From contig JANNXJ010000001.1 of NCBI GenBank assembly GCA_031409515.1, positions 1 to 64,000 on the forward strand: 64,000 bases of DNA. Reading direction: 5' to 3'. The notes beneath the pieces were generated by a model that worked only from the letters and a program-made list of their open reading frames with translations, had not been told where the DNA came from and ran no database searches. This document shows, piece after piece, positions 8,528-17,129 of the stretch. This stretch comes from SHZI01 sp031409515. Its GTDB lineage: Bacteria; Pseudomonadota; Gammaproteobacteria; Steroidobacterales; GCA-2729495. A program made the position numbers and the translations under genes. Positions within the stretch are counted from its first letter, which is position 1. Each line of letters starts with the position of its first letter.

Positions 8528-10095
8528 CAGTCGGAGCGGGTGACGCGGAGAACCTCTTCGAGGGTCGTGACCCCGGCGAGGGCCTTGCGCAGGCCATCAT
8601 CGCGAATGCTGGGACCCCGGGTCCGCGCATAGCGCTCCAGGTCATGTTCCCCGGCGCCGTCGTGAATCATGGTCCTGAATTCGTCATCGATGCTGACCAG
8701 TTCGTAAATGCCCGTCCGACCGCGATAGCCGGCCCCACCGCCCTGCATGGCCGCCTCGTCCGGGTGGTAGAGGGGTGGCGGGTTTGCCGGGTCGATGCCA
8801 AGGGTCTTGCACTCGTAGTCCCGGGCCGTATAGGCCACTTTGGTGGCGGGATCGATGACCCGCACCAGTCGCTGGGCCAGCACGCCGACGAGGCTGGACG
8901 ACAACAGGAAGGGCTCCACGCCCATGTCCCGGAGACGGGTTACGGCGCCGACAGCGGTGTTGGTGTGCAGCGTGGAGAGCACCAGGTGGCCGGTAAGGCT
9001 CGCCTGCACGGCAATCTCAGCCGTCTCCAGATCGCGTATCTCACCCACCATGACCACATCCGGGTCCTGCCGGAGGATGGCCCTGAGACCGCGCGCAAAG
9101 GTCATCTCAGCCTTCGTGTTGACCTGGGACTGGCCGATCCCGTCGATGTAGTACTCGATGGGATCTTCGACGGTCATGATGTTGCGCGTGTTGTCGTTGA
9201 TGCGGGCGAGAGCCGCGTAGAGAGTGGTGGTCTTGCCGGAGCCGGTCGGGCCGGTTACGAGGATGATGCCGTGGGGCTTGCGGATCAGGCCGTCAATGAC
9301 GCCCTTGGTGGCCGGGTCCATACCCAGGCTCTCCAGTTCGAGGCGCCCGGCGTGCTTGTCGAGCAGCCGCAGGACTACCCGCTCGCCGTGTCCGGAGGGC
9401 ATCGTTGATACCCGCACGTCGACGGCCCGGCCCGCAATGCGCAGCGAAAACCGGCCGTCCTGGGGCAGGCGCTTCTCGGCGATGTCCAGCTTGCCCATGA
9501 CCTTAATGCGCGAGACGACCAGCGGGGCCACAGCGCGCCGGGACTGCAGGACCTCCCGCAGCACCCCGTCGACGCGAAAGCGGACCACGAGGCGATTCTC
9601 GAAGGGCTCGATGTGGATATCGGAAGCGTTCTCCTTGACCGCCGACGTCAGCAGGGCATTGATCAGCCGGATTATTGGCGCATCGTCATTGCTTTCGAGC
9701 AGGTCAGACGGTTCCGGCAGGTCCTGGGCAACCTGGAACAGGTCCGTGTCTTCACCCAGTCCATCCACCATCTGCATCGTGGTGTTGGATTCCCGCTCAT
9801 AGGTCTGCTGCAACTGACGGTCGAATTCAGCCGGTGAGACGACCTGCAGATGCATCGACCCGTCGACGAAACGCCGGACCTCGGAGATCGCGGACAGCTT
9901 GGCGTCAGACCGGACAATGGTCAGCGGCCGGCCATCCAGCAGGCCATTGATCAGTACCCCGTGGCGCTTCGCGAAGGCGAAGGGGAGGACGTAGCGTCGA
10001 ACTTCAGGTGGCAGCTGTGCGCTGGTGGACGGGGCCCGGGCAGCCTGGGGCGAGTCCGCCAGTTCACTTATGAGGTCAGGAACGGCTGCGTTCAT
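8527..10095 (-). CDS. gspE: Type II secretion ATPase GspE, lacking the tetracysteine zinc motif
   Basis: A 522-residue secretion ATPase. Walker A GPTGSGKT at 282-289, Asp box VEDPIEYY near 309-316, Walker B region DPDVVMVGEIRD near 344-355, and His box LSTLHTNTA are intact. The region between about 410 and 460, where GspE proteins normally carry two CxxC pairs binding zinc, has only one Cys here (VIDPATKVAYTARDYECK, then GYRGRTG). The zinc subdomain is therefore absent or altered. It overlaps both gspD and gspF by 4 bases. The N-terminal domain should dock to GspL, which is not in this window. Confidence 0.95.
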   Translation of the reverse strand: MNAAVPDLISELADSPQAARAPSTSAQLPPEVRRYVLPFAFAKRHGVLINGLLDGRPLTIVRSDAKLSAISEVRRFVDGSMHLQVVSPAEFDRQLQQTYERESNTTMQMVDGLGEDTDLFQVAQDLPEPSDLLESNDDAPIIRLINALLTSAVKENASDIHIEPFENRLVVRFRVDGVLREVLQSRRAVAPLVVSRIKVMGKLDIAEKRLPQDGRFSLRIAGRAVDVRVSTMPSGHGERVVLRLLDKHAGRLELESLGMDPATKGVIDGLIRKPHGIILVTGPTGSGKTTTLYAALARINDNTRNIMTVEDPIEYYIDGIGQSQVNTKAEMTFARGLRAILRQDPDVVMVGEIRDLETAEIAVQASLTGHLVLSTLHTNTAVGAVTRLRDMGVEPFLLSSSLVGVLAQRLVRVIDPATKVAYTARDYECKTLGIDPANPPPLYHPDEAAMQGGGAGYRGRTGIYELVSIDDEFRTMIHDGAGEHDLERYARTRGPSIRDDGLRKALAGVTTLEEVLRVTRSD

Positions 10096-12203
10096 GGGGC
10101 AGGTACCGTGGCTGGCGGAATACGCAGGTCAATTACCGGCTCCAGCGGGGATCCGGATGGGGGCATGGTCTCGGACTGGGCCATATCCGGCAGTACCGGC
10201 CGGGGAGTCAGCGGCATCAGCCTGGGATTTTCGGGCTTGGTGGCCAGCTGCTGGTTCCGGATGTAGTTGTACTTTGCGTTGGTCTCAAACGTTGCCTGCA
10301 CGTTATCCCGCAGGATTGTGGGCCGGATGAACACCATCAGGTTGGTCTTCGTCTTCGTGGTCGTGTTGGAGCGGAAGAGGGCGCCCAGCAGGGGGATGCT
10401 GCCGAGGATCGGCACTCGCTGTTCCTTCTCGGTGACCTGATCCTGAATCAATCCCCCAAGAACCAGTGTGCCGCCGTCCTCGACGATCACTGAGGTGTTG
10501 ATGGAGCGGTTGCTGGTAATCAGATCCACGGCCTGGGAGCTCGGAAGAATCGACGAGATCTCCTGTTCGATCTTCAGGCGAACCGCATTGCCCTCGTTGA
10601 TCTGGGGCGTGAGCTTCAGGGTGAGGCCGACCTGTTCCCGCTGAATGGTCTGGAAGGGGTTCACGGATCCGGTGACGCCGCCACCACCGGTGGCCCCCGT
10701 GTTGGTGAAACTGCCAGTCACGAAGGGCACTTCCTGACCGACTTCGATCTGGGCTTCTTCATTGTCCAGAGTGACCAGGATCGGGGTGCCAATGATATTG
10801 CTGCTGCCGTCGGACTCCAGGGCCTCGATGAGGGCCACGAAGTTGAGGCCGGAACTGCCCAACCTGCCAATCCCCATGGTCACGCCATTACTGATCAGGT
10901 TACCCACGGCGCCGGCGCCCGCCCCACCGGTGCTGCCGCCGCCCGTGCTACCCCCCGAGCCGCCAAGAATGGCGCCGCCAATACCCGCGACCCCGGTCGT
11001 GGAGTCAAACTTGGTAAGGCCAACGACGCTGTTCAGGTCCCTGTCACCCACAGCCCAGGTGACGCCAAGCTCGGCGGCCTTGTCGGACGATACTTCGACA
11101 ATGATGGCCTCGACCATGACCTGCGCCCGACGGATGTCCAGCTTGTCGATGACCTGCATCATCGATTTCATGGTCTTGGGTGGGGCGGTAATGATTAGTG
11201 CGTTGGTGGATTCATCGGCCCAGATGCCCACCTCGCCCCGCTGCGCTGGCGGCACCGCATCCTTGCCGCCGGCACCTGCCGCCGCCTGCGGCCCACTGCC
11301 GGAATACTGGCTCTGCAGCTTGGTGGCCAGATCTACGGCATCCGTGTAGCGCAGATAACGCACCTGGGTATCGCCGCCTTCCTCCAGTGGCGTATCCAGA
11401 TGGGTGATAAGCGCCCGGTAGCGAAGCCGGTCGTTCTTGTCCCCGGTCACCAGCACGCTGTTCGTGCGCTCGTCGGCCACGACGGTAACCCGGGGGCCAC
11501 CGCCGCCTTCGGCCTGCTGGGCGCCCTGGTTCAGGGCACCGACGATCTTGACGATCTCGGAAGCAGAGGCGTGCTCGAGCCGGATGACTTCGTAGTCCTG
11601 GTCGGCGGCCTGATCGATGCGCGCCACGATGCGCACCATCCGGTCCACGTTGGAAGCCCGGTCGCTGATGATTAGAAGGTTGGAGGGCGGGTGTGCAGCG
11701 AGATGCCCGTACTGGGGAATCAGGGGCCGGAGAATCGGCACCAGCTGGGCTGCGGCCACATTCTGGACGGCGATTACCCGCGTCACGATGTCGTCAGGCC
11801 GACCGCCGCCCGGCTCATTCTCCGCGCCGGGAACCTGGCGCGCATTCGCATCCGGGAGAATCTTGATGATGTCGCCGGCCGGCACGGCTACGAAGCCGTA
11901 AACAGACAATATCGACAGAAACGCTTCGTAAAAGGCGTCGGGAGTCATGGGCGCTGCCGACAACATAGTCACCTGTGCCTTGACGCGGGGATCGAGAATG
12001 AAGTTCTTGCCGGTCACCTCGCCGACTGCCTCGATAACCTGCCGGATATCCGCATCCTTGTAGTTCGGCGTGATCGTGGCCTGCTGCGCAGGCAAGCCGG
12101 CCGTATACGTCAAGGCCATTACTGCCAGGCACACGCTGGCAACGCGGGAGCATCGGCTGATTCGGGTTAGCCTGATTTGGGTTGGGTTGACTGGTTTGGT
12201 CAC
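10092..12203 (-). CDS. gspD: Type II secretion outer membrane secretin GspD
   Basis: A 703-residue secretin. An N-terminal signal peptide of about 40 residues (an extended basic n-region, then VCLAVMALTYTAGLPAQQ) is followed by N0 (ITPNYKDADIRQVIEAVGEV), N1-N3 repeats (IVRIDQAADQD-type) and the C-terminal secretin domain (VPILGSIPLLGALFRS). A Gly/Ser-rich stretch near residues 410-440 interrupts the secretin domain, as in many GspD proteins. It forms the multimeric outer membrane channel. It overlaps gspC upstream and gspE downstream by 4 bases each. Confidence 0.95.
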   Translation of the reverse strand: MTKPVNPTQIRLTRISRCSRVASVCLAVMALTYTAGLPAQQATITPNYKDADIRQVIEAVGEVTGKNFILDPRVKAQVTMLSAAPMTPDAFYEAFLSILSVYGFVAVPAGDIIKILPDANARQVPGAENEPGGGRPDDIVTRVIAVQNVAAAQLVPILRPLIPQYGHLAAHPPSNLLIISDRASNVDRMVRIVARIDQAADQDYEVIRLEHASASEIVKIVGALNQGAQQAEGGGGPRVTVVADERTNSVLVTGDKNDRLRYRALITHLDTPLEEGGDTQVRYLRYTDAVDLATKLQSQYSGSGPQAAAGAGGKDAVPPAQRGEVGIWADESTNALIITAPPKTMKSMMQVIDKLDIRRAQVMVEAIIVEVSSDKAAELGVTWAVGDRDLNSVVGLTKFDSTTGVAGIGGAILGGSGGSTGGGSTGGAGAGAVGNLISNGVTMGIGRLGSSGLNFVALIEALESDGSSNIIGTPILVTLDNEEAQIEVGQEVPFVTGSFTNTGATGGGGVTGSVNPFQTIQREQVGLTLKLTPQINEGNAVRLKIEQEISSILPSSQAVDLITSNRSINTSVIVEDGGTLVLGGLIQDQVTEKEQRVPILGSIPLLGALFRSNTTTKTKTNLMVFIRPTILRDNVQATFETNAKYNYIRNQQLATKPENPRLMPLTPRPVLPDMAQSETMPPSGSPLEPVIDLRIPPATVPAP

Positions 12204-13114
12204 TGCGTCGCTCCGACGGCGTTGACTTGAGCCATGTTCAGTGACAGCACCTGGGGCTGACCATCACGCTCCACGGTCACGGTGACCTGGGGCGCGTCGC
12301 CCAGGCTGCGAAAGACTTCCATGCCCTGGGCTGGATTATTCAACGCAATACCATTGATTTCAGTGACAAGATCGCCAGCGCGCAGACCGAGGGAGGCAAA
12401 CCCCTGCCGGTTCGGCCCCGGGTAGATGCGATAGCCCTTCAGCTGTCCATTCGGCATGAAGGGTTGTGGCCTGACGAGCGCAAGGAAGCCGGGGGCGTTC
12501 TGGGCGACCAGTTCCTGTACGTTGGGCTGTCCCGGAGGCGCTCCGGCCTGCGGTGGGGTAAAGCCACCAGCAGAGGGGCCACCCGCGCCCTCCCGCGGCA
12601 GTCGCAGCACTTCCAGTTGGCCCGCCCGGGCCAGAACGACCCGATCTGCCTGGATCTGTTGCACGGTTGCGCCGCCCGGCAGGGTCGAATTCACAAAGTA
12701 GACCTGCTCGTTGCCGCTGCCATCCGCGATTATGGCGTGGGCAAGCTTGGGGTTGTCGGCCGCAACCGCGCCGCGCAGTTGAAGTGCCAGGCTCGTGTCC
12801 GGGGCAGTGAGGGCAGCATCGCCTGAGACGGGTGGCGCTTCCTGGGAGACTTCGCCAAACAGATGGGCCGCTGTGATGGTGGCGTAAAAGGCTGGGGCCG
12901 GCGTGTTCTGGCCGGTTTGCGGCGCCACCTGCGGTGGCTGCCATGGGGCGCTCGGGCCTGCCGGGTAGAGTGTCCAGAAGATCCGCGCGAGGTAGTAGCC
13001 GATCAGTATCACCGCCGTCACGGACACGATCACGGGCAGGTGCTCGTTCGCACGCGCCACGACCAGTGCCGGCGTCGATCCGCCGAAACGCGAGACTAGA
13101 TCCTGAACGTTCAC
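12200..13114 (-). CDS. gspC: Type II secretion protein GspC with C-terminal PDZ domain
   Basis: A 304-residue bitopic inner membrane protein. One membrane segment near residues 30-50 (VSVTAVILIGYYLARIFW) is followed by a Pro-rich linker, the HR domain that contacts GspD (about 80-165), and a C-terminal PDZ domain (GLRAGDLVTEINGIALNN). It is the first gene of the leftward gspC-D-E-F block, so the promoter should lie in 13115-13413, shared with the divergent clpS gene. Pseudopilin and gspL/M genes are not present here and must be elsewhere if the system works. Confidence 0.92.
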   Translation of the reverse strand: MNVQDLVSRFGGSTPALVVARANEHLPVIVSVTAVILIGYYLARIFWTLYPAGPSAPWQPPQVAPQTGQNTPAPAFYATITAAHLFGEVSQEAPPVSGDAALTAPDTSLALQLRGAVAADNPKLAHAIIADGSGNEQVYFVNSTLPGGATVQQIQADRVVLARAGQLEVLRLPREGAGGPSAGGFTPPQAGAPPGQPNVQELVAQNAPGFLALVRPQPFMPNGQLKGYRIYPGPNRQGFASLGLRAGDLVTEINGIALNNPAQGMEVFRSLGDAPQVTVTVERDGQPQVLSLNMAQVNAVGATQ

Positions 13115-13413
13115 AGAAGCCCACGAAACATAAGGGGTTTTAGCATAGTCAGGTACCGCGAGGGGAGCAACCTCTGAATCGCCCGAAACGACCGCCTTCC
13201 CCCGCGGGAATTAGAGCCTTCACGCGCCTGGCGAACCGTGATGGCTTCCACACACCGCAGCACAGTCTGGTTCAGGCCCGGTTAACTCCGCCTGACCGCG
13301 CGGTGCCGCTTAGGGGGAATCCAAGCCAATGGTCCCAATCGAATACGCTAATATCTGCTCGAACTAAAGATTTCCGCAGCCACGACGACCTAGTCTTTAC
13401 GAGCGACGACCGA

Positions 13414-13752
13414 ATGGGCAGTGACAACGACAAGGATTTGACCCGGCGCATGGATGATGGCCGGGGGCTTGCCCTTGAGGAGGCCCGCCCCCAGGTTAAG
13501 CGTCCACCGCTGTACCGGGTGGTCTTGCTGAACGATGACTACACGCCGATGGAGTTTGTGGTCGAGGTTCTGGAGTTTATTTTCGCCATGGACAGGCAGA
13601 AAGCTACGCGAGTCATGCTTGAAGTGCACACCCGTGGCAAGGGGGTGTGCGGAGTATTTACCTACGAGATCGCGGAAACGAAGGTGGCCCAGGTCGGCGC
13701 CTACGCGCAGCAGCATCAGCACCCGCTTCTATGCACGCTTGAGGAAACCTGA
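13414..13752 (+). CDS. clpS: ClpS adaptor of ClpAP protease
   Basis: A 112-residue adaptor. The N-degron-binding core begins RPPLYRVVLLNDDYTPMEFV, with the acidic pair and Met of the family, and continues with AMDRQKATRVMLEVHTRGKGVCGVFTYEIAETK. The frame is open another 37 codons upstream, but the ATG at 13414 gives a normal-length protein. ClpS delivers N-end-rule substrates to ClpA, which is encoded 5 bases downstream. The nearby aat gene makes such substrates, a functional link seen in many proteobacteria. Confidence 0.95.
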   Translation: MGSDNDKDLTRRMDDGRGLALEEARPQVKRPPLYRVVLLNDDYTPMEFVVEVLEFIFAMDRQKATRVMLEVHTRGKGVCGVFTYEIAETKVAQVGAYAQQHQHPLLCTLEET

Positions 13753-13757
13753 TTGTC

Positions 13758-16040
13758 ATGTTGAGCAGTGAACTCGAGTACTGTCTGAACGAGGCCTTCC
13801 AGCAGGCCCGGACCAAACGTCATGAGTACATGACGGTTGAGCACCTGTTGCTGGCCATCGTTGACGTACCAACCGTTACCGAGATTCTCAAGGGTTGCGG
13901 AGCTGATCTGGTCCGGTTGCGCCGCGATCTGGAGCAGTTCATCGATGAGTCGACACCCCGGCTGGCTGAGGGCAGCGCCCAGGACGTCCAGCCCACGCTC
14001 GGGTTTCAGCGGGTGCTCCAGCGCGCCGTGTTCCACGTTCAGTCCAGCGGCAAGAAGGAAGTGCGGGGCGAGAATGTGCTCGTTGCCATATTCGGCGAGA
14101 AACAGTCCCATGCCGTCTATCTGCTGGGACTTCAGGACGTGACCCGCCTGGATGTCGTGAATTTTATTTCTCACGGACTCTCCAAGCTCCGGGACGATAC
14201 CGGTGGGCCAAAGAGTCAGTCCGGGGAAGGCGAGGAGGGTGAGGGTGACGCGAGCGGCAGCGCTCTGGACAACTATGCCACCAACCTGAACAAGCGGGCC
14301 CGGGAAGGCAAGATTGATCCCCTTATCGGCCGTGAACTTGAGGTGGAGCGGACCATCCAGATCCTCTGTCGCCGGCGAAAAAATAACCCCCTCTATGTGG
14401 GCGAGGCCGGGGTCGGGAAAACGGCCATAGCCGAGGGCCTGGCCAAGATGATCGTTGATGGCAAGGTTCCGGAAGTCCTTGCTAACTGCACAATCTATGC
14501 CCTGGACATGGGCTCCCTTCTGGCCGGCACCAAGTACCGGGGGGACTTCGAAAAGCGTTTCAAGGCGGTCATCAAGGAGTTGGGCAAAGATCCCGGTGCC
14601 ATCCTGTTCATTGACGAGATTCACACGGTTATTGGTGCGGGCGCTGCCTCCGGCGGTGTTCTGGACGCGTCAAACCTGATCAAGCCGGTCCTTTCGAGTG
14701 GCGAGCTGCGCTGTATAGGCTCCACGACCTACCGCGAGTACCGGGGCGTCTTTGAGAAGGACCATGCCCTGGCCCGGCGTTTTCAGAAGATCGATATTGT
14801 CGAGCCGACCATTCCCCAGACTATCGAGATCTTGCGCGGCCTCAAGAGCCGCTTTGAGGAATATCACGGCATCGCCTACACGGACGACGCCATCGTTGCT
14901 GCCGTAGAGTTGTCGGCCCGGCATATCAATGAACGGCAGTTGCCCGACAAGGCCATTGACGTGATCGACGAGGCGGGTGCCAGCATTCGCCTGGAGCCGG
15001 AGGCCACCCGAACGCGCGAGGTCGGGGTCGTCCAGATAGAGAATGTCATTGCGAAGATGGCACGGATTCCGCCGAAGAGCGTGTCGGCCTCCGATCGGGA
15101 TCAGCTGCGGAACCTGGAGCGGGATCTGAGGCTGGTGATCTTTGGCCAGGACAAGGCCGTCACGGCCCTGTCAGCAGCCATAAAGATGGCCCGCTCCGGG
15201 CTGCGGGAGCCGGAGAAGCCGGTGGGGGCCTTTCTGTTTGCGGGACCCACGGGCGTGGGCAAAACGGAGGTCACCCGGCAGCTTGCCCTGTGTCTCGGCA
15301 TTGAGTTGATCCGCTTCGACATGTCCGAATACATGGAGCGGCACACGGTTTCCCGCCTGATTGGTGCGCCGCCGGGCTATGTGGGCTTCGATCAGGGCGG
15401 GTTGTTGACGGAAGCTGTCAGTAAGCATCCCCATGCGGTCCTGCTGCTTGATGAGATTGAGAAGGCTCATCCTGAGGTTTTCAATCTCCTGCTCCAGGTT
15501 ATGGATCACGGGACGCTGACCGACAACAACGGCCGCAAGGCAGATTTCCGCAACGTCATTCTCGTTATGACCACGAACGCTGGCGCCCAGGAGATGGGTC
15601 GGGCCTCCATGGGCTTCACAGATCAGGACAACAGCTCGGATGGCATGGCGATCATCAACCGGATGTTCACGCCTGAGTTCCGTAACCGCCTGGATACGAT
15701 CATCCAGTTTGCCCCCCTCGGACCAGAGGCAATCCTGCGCGTGGTCGACAAGCTGGTCATGGAGCTGGAAGCGCAGCTGGACAAGAACGCGGTGACGATC
15801 GAGCTGGAGCCGGCTGCCCGTCAGTGGATCGCCGACAAGGGCTACGACCCGAAGATGGGTGCCCGGCCGATGGCCAGGGTCATTCAGGAGCAGGTGAAGC
15901 GGCCGCTGGCCGAGCAGTTGCTCTTCGGTGATCTGGCCAAAGGTGGCCACGTCCGAATATCGCTGGACGACTCGGGCGAACTGCGCCTGGTGACCACGCC
16001 GGCCACCATGGCCCTGGAGCACATCCCCGATCCCGCCTGA
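13758..16040 (+). CDS. clpA: ATP-dependent Clp protease ATPase subunit ClpA
   Basis: A 760-residue class I Clp ATPase. The N-terminal repeat domain (SSELEYCLNEAFQQARTKRH), AAA-1 with Walker A GEAGVGKTAIAEG near residue 215 and AAA-2 with Walker A GPTGVGKTEVTRQ near 496 are all present, and there is no ClpB-type middle coiled coil. It unfolds substrates for ClpP, whose gene is not in the window. It lies 5 bases after clpS, so the two are co-transcribed. Confidence 0.97.
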   Translation: MLSSELEYCLNEAFQQARTKRHEYMTVEHLLLAIVDVPTVTEILKGCGADLVRLRRDLEQFIDESTPRLAEGSAQDVQPTLGFQRVLQRAVFHVQSSGKKEVRGENVLVAIFGEKQSHAVYLLGLQDVTRLDVVNFISHGLSKLRDDTGGPKSQSGEGEEGEGDASGSALDNYATNLNKRAREGKIDPLIGRELEVERTIQILCRRRKNNPLYVGEAGVGKTAIAEGLAKMIVDGKVPEVLANCTIYALDMGSLLAGTKYRGDFEKRFKAVIKELGKDPGAILFIDEIHTVIGAGAASGGVLDASNLIKPVLSSGELRCIGSTTYREYRGVFEKDHALARRFQKIDIVEPTIPQTIEILRGLKSRFEEYHGIAYTDDAIVAAVELSARHINERQLPDKAIDVIDEAGASIRLEPEATRTREVGVVQIENVIAKMARIPPKSVSASDRDQLRNLERDLRLVIFGQDKAVTALSAAIKMARSGLREPEKPVGAFLFAGPTGVGKTEVTRQLALCLGIELIRFDMSEYMERHTVSRLIGAPPGYVGFDQGGLLTEAVSKHPHAVLLLDEIEKAHPEVFNLLLQVMDHGTLTDNNGRKADFRNVILVMTTNAGAQEMGRASMGFTDQDNSSDGMAIINRMFTPEFRNRLDTIIQFAPLGPEAILRVVDKLVMELEAQLDKNAVTIELEPAARQWIADKGYDPKMGARPMARVIQEQVKRPLAEQLLFGDLAKGGHVRISLDDSGELRLVTTPATMALEHIPDPA

Positions 16041-16091
16041 CTTCCGGCCTGCTGACGGACTCCAGATCAAGTCTGCGGTGGGCTCGACCTG

Positions 16092-16310
16092 TTACCGCGC
16101 CCGGAAGGTAATGCGTCCTTTGGAGAGGTCGTAAGGGGTGAGTTCGACCGTGACCCGGTCCCCCGTGAGAATCCGAATATAGTTCTTGCGCATCTTTCCG
16201 GAGATGTGCGCGTTCACAAGATGGCCGTTATCGAGGGTCACTCGAAACGTCGTGTTAGGCAGGGTCTCGGTGACGACCCCGTCCATCGTGATGGCTTCTT
16301 CTTTCGACAT
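16092..16310 (-). CDS. infA: Translation initiation factor IF-1
   Basis: A 72-residue single S1/OB-fold protein, with DGVVTETLPNTTFRVTLDNG and GDRVTVELTPYDLSKGRI as expected for IF-1. It binds the ribosomal A site during initiation. It is convergent with clpA and lies downstream of aat, the arrangement clpA-infA-aat being common in gammaproteobacteria. Length and conservation leave little doubt. Confidence 0.98.
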   Translation of the reverse strand: MSKEEAITMDGVVTETLPNTTFRVTLDNGHLVNAHISGKMRKNYIRILTGDRVTVELTPYDLSKGRITFRAR

Positions 16311-16352
16311 GGAGACTCCGGCGGAACGGGGCGCGATTGTCGTCGAACTCGT

Positions 16353-17129
16353 TCAGACGCGCAAGGGAGCCGGGGTTTCCAGCGGCCGGACCAGGCTTTG
16401 CGTGGGCCCGGGTTCGGTGCGCCAGGCCCCAACCCGGCCCGCGGCAGCACTCAGCACCTGAAGCTGACGGAGGAACTCATCCCTGGGCATCAGCTGGCTG
16501 CCCAGCGTGGCCAGGTGGCGGGTTGCGACCTGGCAGTCGATCAGCGTTATGCCCTGGTCCTCTGCCACCCGCACGAGCTTGACCAGAGCTGCCTTGGAAG
16601 CGTCCGGAACCCGGCTAAACATCGATTCACCGAAGAACACGTCGCCTAGTGCGATCCCGTACAGCCCGCCCGCAAGGTCGGGTCCCCGCCAGATTTCTAT
16701 CGAGTGGGCGTAACCCAGTGTGTGCAGGCAGAGATAGGCTGAGCGCATTTCTGGCGTAATCCAGGTGCCGCTGGCGGCGCGGGTGTCTGCGCACGCAGTG
16801 ATTACCGCCCCAAAGGCCAGATCCACCGAGACCCGGAAGCGATCGCCCAGCAGTGTCCGCCTTAGAGTCCGGGAAATGTGGAGTTTCTCTGGCAGGAGTA
16901 CTGCCCGCGGATCCGGCGACCACCAGAGAACCGGTTGGCCTTCTTCATACCAGGGAAAGATGCCGCGGCCGTAGGCAGCCAGCAGTCTTGCCGGCGTGAG
17001 GTCGCCGCCCACAGCGACCAGGCCGTCCGGCTCAGTCGTGCCCCGGGTCAGATCCGGGAAGGACTCGGGCGGATCGCCGGGATTCAGGAACACGATTGAC
17101 CCGGTGGCTGCGGAAGCCGTCCTGCTCAC
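16353..17129 (-). CDS. aat: Leucyl/phenylalanyl-tRNA-protein transferase
   Basis: A 258-residue Aat. The conserved segments GLVAVGGDLTPARLLAAYGRG, IFPWY, and PVLWWSPDPRAVL are all present, followed by the GNAT-like core with GIALGDVFFGESMFSR. It attaches Leu or Phe to proteins with N-terminal Arg or Lys, creating N-degrons for ClpS/ClpAP encoded nearby. Its GTG start overlaps the stop of the upstream gene (GTGA). Confidence 0.96.
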   Translation of the reverse strand: MSRTASAATGSIVFLNPGDPPESFPDLTRGTTEPDGLVAVGGDLTPARLLAAYGRGIFPWYEEGQPVLWWSPDPRAVLLPEKLHISRTLRRTLLGDRFRVSVDLAFGAVITACADTRAASGTWITPEMRSAYLCLHTLGYAHSIEIWRGPDLAGGLYGIALGDVFFGESMFSRVPDASKAALVKLVRVAEDQGITLIDCQVATRHLATLGSQLMPRDEFLRQLQVLSAAAGRVGAWRTEPGPTQSLVRPLETPAPLRV

